Assembly (NCBI GenBank): GCA_934045075.1
Contig: OW203734.1
Span: forward strand, 4,939,065 to 5,003,064
From: Yponomeuta sedellus
Lineage: Eukaryota > Arthropoda > Insecta > Lepidoptera > Yponomeutidae
Length of the DNA stretch: 64,000 nucleotides
Direction: 5' to 3'
Shown here: piece by piece, positions 44,781 through 55,784 of the stretch
How positions within the stretch are numbered: the first letter of the stretch is position 1
Layout of the letters: each line of letters begins with the position of its first letter
Position numbers and translations under genes: made by a program
The notes under the pieces: model-generated
What the model was told of the DNA's origin: nothing
Databases searched by the model: none
Seen by the model: the letters and a program-made list of their open reading frames with translations, nothing else

Positions 44781-45010
44781 AGCTGAAGTGGAACTGGGCG
44801 GGACACCTAAGCCGTATGGAGGTGGGCAAAAATCGCTACTGACTGGGTTCCGCGCGACAGATATCGCAAACGTGGCCGACCCAAGCGGAGATGGCGGGAC
44901 GACCTCACGACCTTTCTACCGGGCTGGCAGGAGGTGGCCATGAACAGGGAGGAGTGGAAGGCAAAAGGGCATTTGCCCAGCAGTAGGACACGATCGAGGC
45001 TACATAAAAA
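44781..45010 (+). pseudogene. RTE-type LINE ORF C-terminus, frameshifted
   Basis: KLKWNWAGHLSRMEVGKNRY reaches a stop. In the next frame WVPRDRYRKRGRPKRRWRDD and LTTFLPGWQEVAMNREEWKA continue. The KWxWAGH...RGRPxxRWRDD pattern is the usual C-terminus of insect RTE-type ORFs as I recall it. This is a different RTE family from 32340-33952. Confidence 0.75.
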
Positions 45011-45216
45011 AAATTGTATGCACGGTATTTATACTTTGAAGTCAGAAGGACTTGGTTCGCTTGAAGTACAAGACAAGTGTTACAAGACTGAGAATTGCAA
45101 AGCTGTTAAGGTTATTGAGACGAATGGAGATTATAGTATAATGTCGATAGTTACAATATAAGTACTTAGTTTTGAATTTATAGGGTCAGTAATTAATATA
45201 ATACTACAATTATGGC

Positions 45217-45588
45217 CTTCGCATCTATGTAATGAGATGGTTTATACAGCGTCCAGTTGCATCTTCACTCACTCTAGATGGGTGAAAGGAGATGGTTTTA
45301 GATGGTGTAGGCTTGCCCAGCACCTATATCAACCTGACAGCTTAGTTGGCCTAGCCCACAGAAAAGACTAGTCAATACGTGCGGAGCCAACAAAGGCGCG
45401 GGTTTCCTCACGATATTTTCGTGCACAGTAAGCGTATGGTATTGCGACTGCACATTCCCAAATGTACGTAACTTTGAAATTAAACAAAACTTTGAAATTA
45501 ATTGGTACATGCCCACACTGGGGATTGAACCTAGGTCTCTCGCTTGCGAGTCCATTGTTCTACCCACTGAGCTACCACCGCTGTTATA
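45217..45588 (-). mobile_element. tRNA-derived SINE, family S2
   Basis: Complete minus-strand copy: head at 45540-45583 (GAGTCCATTGTTCTACCCAC, TGAGCTACCACCGC on +). The body has AGCTTAGTTGGCCTAGCCCA and the 3' end ATGAGATGGTTTATACAGCG. Confidence 0.85.
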
Positions 45589-45918
45589 TTATCGCTACAA
45601 TTAAAAATTAATAATATTGACTGATTTCTTGGATTAGTGTAATCGACCTTCTGAAAGGAACGTTTTCTTAGTTTTAATATTTTTGAATAAAAAAAGCCAA
45701 GAGATTGTCATCTCGGTAGTAAATAAGAAAACAAATATAATACACATTTTACGTTTCCACAGAAACGTTTAAAGAGTTGTTGTATTGAGTCATAGTATCA
45801 CTAGGAACTGACAGCTCGTAGGGTCTTAGTAGATGACGTACTTTCGTGCATGACATACTTCCGGTTCCGTACACTCTGTTATGCCTGATTTTCATTTGCC
45901 TTATTTTTATGCCTTTTT

Positions 45919-46283
45919 AGCATGCTTTACATAGATCTAGAATATAATAGAGACGCCAAGAGTACACCCGTAAGGTATGGCAATTTTTTTAGAGTTACCA
46001 GAAAAATAAAATAAAGGCGCAGGCCTTTTCTCAAAGAGAGAGATATGAGCACGATCCGGGCTGCTTTAATATTATAAACCGTAAGACCTAACTTACATTT
46101 GATTTATTTCCATGCTTTTAAGTACGCGTGGTAATAACGCCCATATCTCTCGGAAACGCCAAAAGATTTGCAATCACTTACGGGCGTACGCTTTTCGCGC
46201 CTCTATTGCATTCTAGATCTATGTAAAGCATGCTTAGAAAGCATGGAAATAAATCAAATGTAAGTCAGGCCTTACGGTTTAGC
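45919..46283. repeat. Imperfect foldback element with two nested inverted pairs
   Basis: Outer pair: AGCATGCTTTACATAGATCT at 45919 and its reverse complement near 46220-46239. Inner pair: CTTACATTTGATTTATTTCC (46091-46110) and GGAAATAAATCAAATGTAAG (46246-46265). Short repeat C words lie between. Confidence 0.8.
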
Positions 46284-46740
46284 AGAGTCACGGCTCTGAA
46301 AATTACTTATTTTTTTTATAAATATATGAAAACACAACTTTATTGTTTTAGGACAATGCCCATTTGACCCAATGGCGTATTTACACAAAAAATGTTTTAA
46401 TCTCATTATAGATATAATTTCAAAGACAGTCATCTTTTTTATTGTTACTTGTTTTCTCTACCGCTAATACATTTCGTTAAAAGGCATAGATTTTTTCTGT
46501 CCCTTGTAACGACGTCACTGCAAGCCATTAGAGTGAAGTCTTCTCCACTGCTGATCCAAAAATGAAAATGGTTCTTTTAGGGCCGGCTTGTGAACTAACA
46601 ATTCACGAAATAAATACTTCAGCTACTGTCTGTCACGCTCTTTTCTGGAAAATTCCAAGAGACAACATTACAGTGAACTATTTACTCAGTGAAATTCTCA
46701 ATTCAGAAACTACTCCTTTGTCAGATAATCGTCCACTTAC

Positions 46741-47002
46741 CAGAACTCAGCTGTAAGTTATCATTCATCTCCGCCGGCGTCAATTCAACAGTAAACGCGA
46801 GGAACTGCGACACCACTACTGTCACTAAGGAGAGATTAATTGCGACGCACCAAATGATGTAAAGGTACTCTGTTGTTTTGGTCTTTTGCATAGGCTCGTA
46901 CCAACAGTCCCCTAGGCCGCAGTAGTAGATTGTTCTACAAATAGTTTTGGCCAGTTTCTTGTCTTGACAAACGTCTTTCATGGGCGGACTTTTCCAAGAC
47001 AT
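46741..47002 (-). CDS. Odorant receptor exon 1 (start of gene)
   Basis: ATG at 47002. 87 codons plus one base: MSWKSPPMKDVCQDKKLAKT, ICRTIYYCGLGDCWYEPMQK, TKTTEYLYIIWCVAINLSLV, TVVVSQFLAFTVELTPAEMN, DNLQLSS. The donor GTAAGT follows. The short cytoplasmic N-terminus before a first hydrophobic helix, with no signal peptide, is the inverted topology of insect odorant receptors, ligand-gated channels that work with the co-receptor Orco in sensory neurons. Assembled exons 1-6 give ~333 codons against ~380-430 usual. A TTTTTAG at 47017-47023 could be an acceptor for a non-coding first exon. Confidence 0.83.
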
Positions 47003-47169
47003 CCTTGCAGGCAGGGAATGCTAAAAACAACGAGCGAGGATTTGTTTTTTATATCAATTGTTATTGAGTTTACACTATAACGGTCTTATTTATGAAAACA
47101 CAATTCGTTGAAGCGCTTGAAAAAATGTAATCGAAATAGTCTGTGGTGGAGATTTTATAAGGAAAAACG

Positions 47170-47400
47170 TAAGACTGCCGGTAAATAATACAGAGAATAT
47201 TGTAAAGAGATTCGAAGTTGCGCTGATGACGGCACTTGCCCATTAGCTCAGTTGGGAGAGCGCTGGTATGGTTAGCCAAAGGTCGCGGGTTCGAGTCCCG
47301 GCATGGGCGGAAATTTTGGCCTCTAAAATAGATAGGTTTTTGAAATTGTCCTCAGCACGGGTTAGTGCAACAAAAAGAAAATTAAAACGTATGACAAAAA
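47170..47400 (+). mobile_element. tRNA SINE family S1, direct copy
   Basis: Leader GGTAAATAATACAGAGAATA, tRNA-like head 47237-47310 (TTAGCTCAGTTGGGAGAGCG; GGTCGCGGGTTCGAGTCCCG), tail GCCTCTAAAATAGATAGG and CAGCACGGGTTAGTGCA. It lies just upstream of the odorant-receptor start. Confidence 0.85.
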
Positions 47401-49049
47401 TAATAATATTAATCAAACGAATTGAATTATTATTATTAATATATACGTCCCACTGCAGGGCATAAGTCTTCTCTCAAAGAAAAAGTGTGTGCTTAACAAT
47501 CACGCTGCCCACCAGGGATTAGCGATTTTAGTCGCCGATGTATGTGACCTCAGACATTACCTAGCGTTTCGTCACACGAAAAAACGTAGCTAACTACAGA
47601 TTAAATAAACTGACTCTAAGTATTGCTTTAGGAGAATAGTGTTTTTTATAAAGAAGACCGTAAGAATTTGAACTAATCTCTTTTTATTTACACGACGTCA
47701 ATTGTAATATTAAAATTATTTGCTAAAGAAGCGACTCGTGCAACGTTTTAATGTTCTGAATGCTAATGTGTGGTCTAAGTGAGAGCAGCTAGCGGAATCG
47801 TCAATTTTGTTAATTTTGCCTACGTTCCAAGTGAAACTAGTTATAATATTACTTCACCACTAAGTGACTAGTCACTTCAAGTAAGTTTCATTGTGGATCT
47901 TGCGAATGCCTTTTTGGATCCTACTAGGTAGTAATCGATCTCTAGGAATATTCCCAACACTCAGAAATTTTAAAAGTTATGGTATGATTTTTTTCATTTC
48001 CAGTAAAGTTGGTCAGAGTGTTTTTTTCTTGTCTGTAATTTTTTCCAGTACCTACAACTTGACGACCCAAAGATAGCGAATAACATTAGGTATACGAGGA
48101 CAACTTTCAACATAGATACAATATATTAGAACTCTTTATTGTACATACCAGAAAACAAAAGACATTAAAAGGCTTACATAAGTTTTGCCATATACAATGC
48201 GGCATAAAGTTAGATTGGTATGAATTAAATAAGATTATTTATCTGATGGTTCTCCTATTATGACATTTTTTCCTACCGTACATGTCTTTTCCATCATAAG
48301 ATAAGATAACGCTTTATTTATATACAAAACACAAATTAAAGCAATTGGTTGAAATTAACACTAAAAACAAAAAAAAATTACATACACAAAAAACACATCA
48401 AAATATTTGGGTGAAATTAAGATTAAAACACAATTGCAATTAAAAGACACTTGCATCAAGATAAATACAACAATAAGCATACTGACACCTTATTAAACCA
48501 ACTACATAACACCATCATACACAGAAATCACGAAAATGTCATCTATCACAGTAAAAACAATACGTCTATTTTTCTTAACACTAGTGAGATTCCCTGTATC
48601 TCTCCATCGTAAGAGACAGGATCATAGTCACCCTAATCTCACCGCTCTTCGCTCACGACCTAGTCACCGCTCTTCGCTCACGACCTAATCCACATAGACG
48701 AGTAATACGGCGATCCTCGATAAGGACAATAATAATTGATGTGAAAGTTATTCCTCATGCCATCATCGGTCTAGTAACTTTTTGATGGCCTTCATTAACT
48801 TTGAATTTATTTGCCATAACGTAGGTGCCTACATGTGAAGGGCGACCGATTTTCCCATGTAAGTCAGTTCATTAATTATCGTAGTTACATTTTAATACAC
48901 TTTGTAACCGTGGTCAGTTTAAATTGCGTGCCTAATCACATTGATTCCCTAGGGTCGAACATTAATTGCCTTAGTCGGGAGTTCGGAATGAAAATCACCT
49001 ACCAATTAACTTTGGTATACGATTTCTGTAGATCAATCGGTAAAAGAAG
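47401..49049. other. No gene seen; repeat C and LINE tail remnants
   Basis: 47436-47540 is repeat C (CGTCCCACTGCAGGGCATAA, TCTTCTCTCAAAG). 48125-48160 read on the minus strand has TGTACAATAAAGAGTTCTAA, a LINE-like 3' end. 48648-48690 has a 23-bp direct duplication (CCGCTCTTCGCTCACGACCT). Confidence 0.5.
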
Positions 49050-49440
49050 CGCTCGCGGTTTAGTCGAACTGAGTGATTGGAATCAATCACTTGAGTTAAG
49101 CAACAACAGGCGCGGTCAGGTGCAGTATGGGTGACCGTCCCGCGTTTATCGCTAGTAGCATTTTTCCGAGCGCTTTTGTGCTTCGCAAGGCACGCTAAGC
49201 CTTTGGTGCCAGCTGTCATATAATGGCAGTCGTTAAGCTATATCAGAGGCCTTGTGGGCGGCCTGATAACTTCTGACAGTAAGACCCGCCACTGTCTTAC
49301 AATCCTCCACCAACCAACCCGGACTTGGCCCCCGTGGTGGAGGGTGGTCTAACCTTCCTGCGATGCAGGAAGAGACCCGTGCCCCAGAAGTGGAGACATA
49401 GGTACAAAACAAGGGTTGATATCGAATCGGTAAAAGATAA
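49050..49440 (+). repeat. Dispersed repeat R, fullest copy
   Basis: Order: GCTCGCGGTTTAGTCGAACT, GAGTGATTGGAATCAATCAC, CAGGTGCAGTATGGGTGACC, GAGCGCTTTTGTGCTTCGCA, CTGACAGTAAGACCCGCCAC, GGACTTGGCCCCCGTGGTGG, CTGCGATGCAGGAAGAGACC, AAGGGTTGATATCG. Non-coding, and the reference for the R fragments elsewhere. Confidence 0.85.
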
Positions 49441-49504
49441 AAAAATATTTATTGTTCATAAAAAGGTACAATTTTTCTTATATATCATTATGAACACATA
49501 TTTT

Positions 49505-49640
49505 TTTATCTATAAGTAAACGTTCCACTCCAGAGCAAAGACCTTCTCTAACAGTTAGAGTATGGGCTTAATTACCACGCATACCACCGCGGATTGGCAA
49601 TTTCAAGCACTAAATACATACATGTAGGTGTAGAGTATAC
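49505..49640. repeat. Repeat C
   Basis: AAACGTTCCACTCCAGAGCA, AGACCTTCTCTAACAG, GGCTTAATTACCACGCATAC, CACCGCGGATTGGCAA. Confidence 0.65.
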
Positions 49641-50335
49641 ACAGGTAAACAAAAATCCTGTGAAGTTAAAACATAACGATAGTCCATTGGCACCTATTCC
49701 AGTGATAAATTACACTGTACCACAGGTAGCAGCGACGAGGTAGCATAGGTCCCCCCAGCAGTGGGGACATACATGGGTTGCTATCGATAGGTAGCAGCGA
49801 CCTTCGTTATGTTTAATGACAATAAATTTCATTAAAAAGTTAAAATTACTTTGCTAAATTCCGCCAAAAATTCCACAAGCACCATACAGTTAATTAATGC
49901 ACCGCCCTCCCTCCCACTTTTTCAAGCAGAAGCAAGACACGAACACACCACCATCGATACCAATACTTGTGTGAGAAAACACGCGACGCGTTTCGCCTCT
50001 AACACGAGGCATCCTCAGCCTCCCAAGTGCAAGTGACAATAAATTGGATACAATATTCGCAGTTGATTTATAGGACGCAGTTGACATAAATATAAATAAT
50101 AAACGGATTAATTTGTGGTGTAAAGAAAACACCAACGATTTAGAGGCTACGACGCCACTGACAGACAGGCATACAGACATAATATAGAAGTCAAATTTAA
50201 ACCAACCGTTCTTTTTATGCCGGCGCCAGACAAACAAGTGATCACTTCTTTGAAGACATTGCTCACACATTTGGTCACTTGTGTTGTATCTGTGTTTAAC
50301 ACTTTTCAGCTCACAGTTCTCAGTTAGACTTCAAA
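49641..50335. other. No gene seen
   Basis: A short R tail (CCCCCCAGCAGTGGGGACAT) lies at 49750-49770. Otherwise unassigned. Confidence 0.4.
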
Positions 50336-50513
50336 CTTCTTCTTCTTCTTCTTCAGGCTATATTATGTAGTCCGCTGCTGGACATAGCCCTCCCCTAATG
50401 AGCGCCATAGCGCCCTGTCTTTAGCTTGCCGCATCCAGCATCTGCCGTCAGTTTTTCGCAGATCGTCATCCCACCTGGTTGGAGGGCGTCCTACACTACG
50501 TTCAAACATGGAC
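50336..50513 (-). pseudogene. RTE-type LINE C-terminus (repeat A)
   Basis: One open minus frame: FERSVGRPPTRWDDDLRKTD, GRCWMRQAKDRALWRSLGEG, YVQQRTT-stop, then a (GAA)n tail. GRPPTRWDDD...WMxxAxDRxxWRxLGExxVQQ is the usual C-terminus of lepidopteran RTE-type ORFs as I recall it. It identifies the coding origin of repeat A. Confidence 0.8.
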
Positions 50514-51357
50514 GACGATTTGGTCGACGCAATTTGCTTATATAATTTATGTGCGTGTAATTATTTATTCGTAATAAAACAAGGTTTCGGATCCCATATA
50601 CGGCTCTCCTTGAAGCAACTCTATAAACTCGAAAACGCTCTAGTTACTCCACTCCATCGTTAGTTCGATTAATTGTTTACGCACGACAGCTCTCCACGGC
50701 GACCACAAACGATAAAGAGATACGGCGACGTCCGCGCAACTGGGCTCGCGTCGCGCGCAGTGTGGCAGGTACACAAACATTTGGAGTTTGATCCCTTTGA
50801 TGTGCGCTAAAAAACCGACACGGAACGGCAAATCGCACTTAAGTGTTCAAATATGTGACAATAGTATCAAATGTCCGTGCCACACATTAGCACACTTATG
50901 TGATCACTTGTTTGAACTTCTGTCTGGCATTAGACAATGGGTGTCAAAAAGTAAGTAAAAGTCAATCGGGCACCCTCGTCCATTGAGTTTATCTTAATGA
51001 GCTACTAGATCATTAAGATAAACTCAATCGACGAGAATGCACGATTGATTTTTTAAGAGATTCCGGTTTTCTTTTCCTGACCACGGCTTTAGATCCATGA
51101 CAAATGATTTGTCGCAGAAAGTGTCTCGGGGCCAGCTTCTGAGTTGGGAAATTCGCTAAGTATATACTTAACTGTAGTGCTGTCTCTTCGAATTTCTAAG
51201 CAAAGAGCGTGACGGGACGTTACTTAAGGTATTTACTGAGTGAAATTTTCGCTTAGGTAACCGGCCCTGTACTTCAGTAGGTGTACCTTTCTACCTACCA
51301 ACCTGTATACTACTGCGACCGCAGGTTCGTGTATTTAAAGTATAAATACGTACAGAT
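50514..51357. other. No gene seen; inverted pair near 50990
   Basis: GAGTTTATCTTAATGA and TCATTAAGATAAACTC (50985-51027) form a hairpin. No exon recognised. Confidence 0.45.
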
Positions 51358-51358
51358 T

Positions 51359-51530
51359 AAAAACCTATTTAGAGGCTAAAAATTCCACCCATGCCGGGAT
51401 TCGAACCCGCGACCTCTGGCTATCCGTGCTAGAGGTCGCGGGTTCGAATCCCGGCATGGGTGGAATTTTAAGCCTCTAAATAGGTTTTTAAAATTGTATT
51501 TAGCACGGGTTAGTGCTGTCTTCGTCGCCA
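51359..51530 (+). mobile_element. SINE S1 tight foldback copy
   Basis: 58-base arms, nearly perfect: AAAACCTATTTAGAGGCTAA to ACCCGCGACCTCT (51359-51417), then AGAGGTCGCGGGTTCGAATC to CTCTAAATAGGTTTTT (51431-51489). Only ~13 bases (GGCTATCCGTGCT) lie between. The S1 tail follows to about 51515. Confidence 0.9.
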
Positions 51531-52064
51531 GTGTTAGGTATGTGTCAATGAAACAATGACTGAATGCCGACTGTCGTTTATTCGTCTACCTGCATGATAC
51601 ACACATAACAAATGCATTGAAAATAAAAATAGTACGTAGGTACCTATCTGTTTTCCTCTTCAGATTTGTCAAAATTTAGAGAAAAAAATAGGAACAACTA
51701 TTTATCACTTCAAAAACCGCTGGTGCGACATTCCTGACTGAAAGCAGCGCTATGCGCCATTCCTACACTTTGAATAAAGTTTAAAACAGCACGTCTTTGC
51801 CACCACAGGGGAAACCGACCACTCAGGAAGCGTTCTAAAATGGCACTGAATTATGAAAGCTTGAATAGTTTAAGGACACCCAGTTTTCTCTTGCACGAAT
51901 CTGGGGCTGACACTAATAATTAAGATTTAATATGTGAAGTTTATTTTATTGTAATTTTATGTTCCAAATAAAGATTATTCTATTATATTGTAATGATAAA
52001 AATATGTGATGTGTCTGTCTGTGAATAAATATAGTTCAAAAACTTTCGTAAGCACAACACATTG
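51531..52064. other. No gene seen
   Basis: No exon or bounded element. Confidence 0.3.
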
Positions 52065-52238
52065 TAGACTTTTAGTCCGGATTTACTTACGGGTGTTGTT
52101 ATATCGGAAAAGTCCGACCAGGTTTCGCTCCGATTCGCAGAGCTTAATCATGGTGAGCAGAGACGGAGCTCGCGTTGTCGGTTGCTTGGACTTTTCCGAT
52201 ATAACAACACCCGTAAGTAAATCCGGACTAAAAGTCTA
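52065..52238. repeat. Perfect 51-bp inverted repeat with 72-base loop
   Basis: Arms 52065-52115 and 52188-52238 match base for base (TAGACTTTTAGTCCGGATTT, ACTTACGGGTGTTGTTATAT, CGGAAAAGTCC). The loop includes GGTTTCGCTCCGATTCGCAG. AAATATAGTTCAAA lies on both outer sides (52028-52041 and 52239-52252). Confidence 0.95.
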
Positions 52239-52629
52239 AAATATAGTTCAAATATAAATATAGTTTTAAAAATATTTATTTCACTTACTAACACTACTGT
52301 ATTGTCACAATTTGTATGATCCGTGTTGGTCGAAAATAAATTAATTTAATTTTAACTTCCTAAACTACCAACTAAAAAACCGGTGAAGTGCGAAACGGAC
52401 TTGCGTACCGAGGGTTCGGTATCAATATAAATACAGTTTACGAAAAATGTGTGTCCTGTCATGCATTACGGGACGCTTAGCGTAATTCCGAGCCACAATT
52501 GGCTGGTTTGCATTACGTATTAGAGCCATTTGTGTATACTTGCTGCTTAGGTTCTTAAGTTCTACCTAAAACTTGAGTTTTCTGGGTTCGGAAAAAAATA
52601 CAGGCACATCATCTGATGCTGATTATGTC
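52239..52629. other. Unassigned; repeat L end fragment at 52378-52425
   Basis: AACCGGTGAAGTGCGAAACG then CGTACCGAGGGTTCGG is a diverged start of repeat L. Confidence 0.5.
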
Positions 52630-52990
52630 CTCACCGAGCGGTACGGGTCTCTTCCCTCAGGAAGGTATAGGCCATACTCCACCACAGCGGTTAACTACGG
52701 ATCGGTGGAGGCTTGTAAGACTAGTGGCTGCTCTTACTGTCAGAAGTTTTCAAGCCGCCCTAAGGCCTCTCACTTGGCTTAACAACTGCCATCTATCGAA
52801 GGCAGTCGGCACCAACTGCTTAACGTGCCTTACGAAGACGGAACCGCTTGGAAAAATGCCACTAGCGTTAGTCATAGACGGTCACCCATCCATGCACTGA
52901 ACGTGCCCGAAATTATTTAACCTTCGTGATCTTTTAAGATCACTCAGGCAGCCGGGCTACGAGCCATACAGGAACATCCGGGGTGAAAAA
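52630..52990 (-). repeat. Dispersed repeat R, variant with CTACGAG module
   Basis: TACGGGTCTCTTCCCTCAGG, TGCTCTTACTGTCAGAAGTT, AAAAATGCCACTAGCGTTAG, CACTCAGGCAGCCGGGCTAC, GAGCCATACAGGAACAT. Shares its 5' module with 34290-34590. Confidence 0.75.
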
Positions 52991-52999
52991 TATTGCTAA

Positions 53000-53246
53000 T
53001 GCAACAATAAATAAATATTCATGGACATATTACACAGATTTCGTTAGCCCTATACTAAGTACAACTAAATGACTTGTGTTATAGGTGCTAACTCGACGAT
53101 AGATTTAATACAATAAATACATAGATAACATCCAAGACCCGAGACAAATTAGAAAAGTTCGTTTCCTAGTTTGACCCGGCCGGGGATCGAACCCGGAACC
53201 TTCGGTTTTGCAGTCAGCGTGCCAAACCGCTGCGCCACCGAGGCCG
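53000..53246 (-). mobile_element. tRNA-derived SINE, family S3
   Basis: Near-identical to 29982-30236, including GATCGAACCCGGAACCTTC and GCGCCACCGAGGCCG. Confidence 0.88.
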
Positions 53247-53367
53247 TCATGACACTAATGATAATGACACTGGCAATATTTATCACCCCTTAAGTCTACA
53301 GTGTACCTACTTATTAAGATTTGAGGAGAGGGGTCAGGGACCATAATTAAGCTAATCACATACGAGA

Positions 53368-53640
53368 TTGTCGTCGTCGTTCTCATGCTATACTAGTCCA
53401 CTGCTGGACATAGCCCTCCCCTAAAGAGCGCCACGTTGTGCTATCATAGGGGGTAATGCCCATAATCCCCACGCTGGGCATGCGGGTTGGGGATCGCAGG
53501 TCGGTGGAATTGTACTGCAGGGGGCGCTGCTGCCGAACCCCCGGTTTGTGTCCCTTAGTCGCCTTTTACGACAGCCGTTGGAAAAATTGGGTTAGTGCTA
53601 TTCTCTAGGCCGACCACACACACCATAGGAGATCACGCCA
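53368..53640 (+). repeat. Dispersed repeat A2
   Basis: GTCGTCGTCGTTCTCATGC, CTAGTCCACTGCTGGACATA, GGGGGTAATGCCCATAATCC, GCTGGGCATGCGGGTTGGGG, GGGGGCGCTGCTGCCGAACC. It shares the first part with repeat A and matches 60905-61060 in reverse. Confidence 0.7.
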
Positions 53641-53734
53641 ATTCTTTTGATTGATGTTCGGCATGTTGGTTGACAATGTCAATCGAATTATTAGTTTATC
53701 GCAGTAGATCTGGCGCGTAGATCGACAATGTTCC

Positions 53735-53970
53735 ATTCTAGGATGTTTCAACTGGTATGCTATACACCAGAAATTTTAGGAGGTTTAAAAGCTATACCGA
53801 AATAAACTTGCCTTGACAACAGCTATCGAATATGCTAGTTGGTTTTTTTACAGGCACTTTTCACACCGATCTCTGCACAACTCATCATCTATTAGAATCT
53901 TTTGCAGCCAGCCAGAAGCCAGTCCGCAGGTTCTAATTGACGGCGAGGCGCCTAATGATTCTCACAGATG
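53735..53970. repeat. Dispersed repeat E, second copy
   Basis: GCCTTGACAACAGCTATCGA, TTGCAGCCAGCCAGAAGCCA, GTCCGCAGGTTCTAATTGAC. Counterpart of 34851-35100. Confidence 0.6.
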
Positions 53971-54357
53971 TGAGTTTGTGTGGAGATATTTTTTCAAAGT
54001 TGAAAAAAACAAGTTTAATTCCTTTTTCCATAGCTTTGAATCCATCCAAAATTCATACTAATAAAGCAAACGTTAGGAAGCGATGTTAGGAATCGTTAGG
54101 CCTATGATTTAGTCCAGTGGGGTGTAGATAAATTGCTTCAACTCTACCTTTCACTGTAGCTAGCGGCGTAGAAAATCCTACGTGAAAATCGTTTACGGTT
54201 GAATCAATCAGTCAGTCAGTCAACAATCAAAAGTCAAAGTCAAAAGAATTTTATTCACTGTAAAAACAAAACGTTTACTTAATTAACGTCAAAGCTGCTA
54301 GTTTCACAATTAATAGATTAGTGGAGAAAAAGCTAACAAGGAAACTTCAAATTTATT

Positions 54358-54575
54358 TTAAAAAACCTATTTAGAGGCTAAAAATTCCACCCATACCGAG
54401 ACTCGAACCCGCGACCTCTGGCTAACCGTGCCAGCGCTCTCCCAACTGAGCTAATGGGCGACTTACTGGCATCAGTGAAATTTCGAACCTCTTTACAATA
54501 CTCTCTGTACTTTTACCCTCTAAATAGGTTTTTTAAAATTGTCCTTAGCACAGGTTAGTACATTAAAAAGAATAT
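54358..54575 (+). mobile_element. SINE S1 foldback copy
   Basis: 54362-54515 holds the tRNA head and leader in minus orientation (CGAGACTCGAACCCGCGACC, CCAACTGAGCTAATGGGCG, GAAATTTCGAACCTCTTTAC). It joins the plus-oriented tail at 54518 (CCCTCTAAATAGGTTTTTTA; CACAGGTTAGTACATTAAAA). Confidence 0.85.
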
Positions 54576-54839
54576 AATCCAAATGTATTCTTTTCAAGAC
54601 AGATTTTAACTTAATTAAAACAGAGGTTTTAACTTACAGTTACGTTACACGAGACTTAATCGTCCCCGTTAACATTATTTTAATAGCAGACATCGTTGTC
54701 TTCCAAATAATTCTCAATGTTATAATAGGCTTTTTCGCACAAAGTATGCTAAACAGATTTTTAAAACCGCGTCGAAGGTTAGTCTGATATATCTTGAGGA
54801 ATTTTATTGCAGAACCATATACAATGCTGCATAAATCAA

Positions 54840-55060
54840 TCAATCATAGCATTTTATTCAAAATGATACAGTAACTGTGACTTATGAAAGTTGCAAGTTA
54901 AACTCGAGTAGGTGTTCCTTCCAAAATCTAGATCATTTTGGAGAAAACATGGACTAATCAAAATTACACAGTAACTGAGACTTATTGAACGCTGCAAGTT
55001 AAACTAGAAATCCATTCCTAAATCTAGATCATTTTGGAGAAAAAATGTACAAATAACTGA
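54840..55060. repeat. Tandem duplication of ~105 bp
   Basis: ACAGTAACTGTGACTTAT...GTTGCAAGTTAAACT...AAATCTAGATCATTTTGGAG occurs twice, from about 54869 and 54970, with drift. Confidence 0.75.
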
Positions 55061-55302
55061 AAGGAAGAGCAACACCTCTTTTGTTGCGCCCGAAAGCTAG
55101 CCGGTCGCAGTCTCCACTTGCAAAATCAATTTGTCGCCCGCAAACTTGAGTTAGGAGTTGGCAGGAACGCCCGGCAGAAATCTTTGAACCCAGATACTTT
55201 GAGTTCGCGCGCCTTGTGCCCGACTCTGTTAAATGGGAACGATAGAAAACGTTCCTATATTTGAAAATATCGGCGACACAAATATGGTTTGTCTGGTTAT
55301 AA

Positions 55303-55430
55303 AAGTTGTCTGGAAGAGATCACTTTTAGTAATAAGGCCGGTACTCTTAGTTAATAAATATCTGTGTAATTCCCATTTCTATATACAATAAAGTGTTCTC
55401 TAGCTATCTATATACCTATTTATAGGTCTG
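55303..55430 (+). mobile_element. LINE 3' end with TATC-like tail
   Basis: AGTTGTCTGGAAGAGATCAC, AATAAGGCCGGTACTC, TACAATAAAGTGTTCTCTAG, CTATCTATATACC. Matches 29490-29622. Confidence 0.7.
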
Positions 55431-55784
55431 TCTAGTCTGTGTACGACAATGGCCGTTGAAATCTCGTAAAACGTAGTTTGGTTTCAATTTCTAAAGGGGT
55501 CTAAGAGGCCCACGAGAAAATTCAAAATGAATTTACTTACCAAAATTGCGCGCGCAAACACGTGCACTGCTGTTGACCGCCTTGGCGCAACTAAACTCGA
55601 AGGTACTAAAAGCTACGCGAATGTCGTGCGCGGAGGAAGGGAGTAAATCACAATTTTAGTTTTCTTGAGACCTGAGAGGCCCCGACATCAGTAGTTAAAG
55701 GTTAAATAAACGCACTTCATTGTACCCCTAGTTCGCTAAATTAGAATCGAGAGTAATGGAAGCTGCTTGTTAAGAAGTTGGAAG

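Larger units (their letters stand above)
44370..46740. other. Odorant-receptor intron 1
   Basis: Contains an RTE-type fragment, a SINE S2 copy and a foldback element, listed separately. No further exon seen. Confidence 0.55.
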
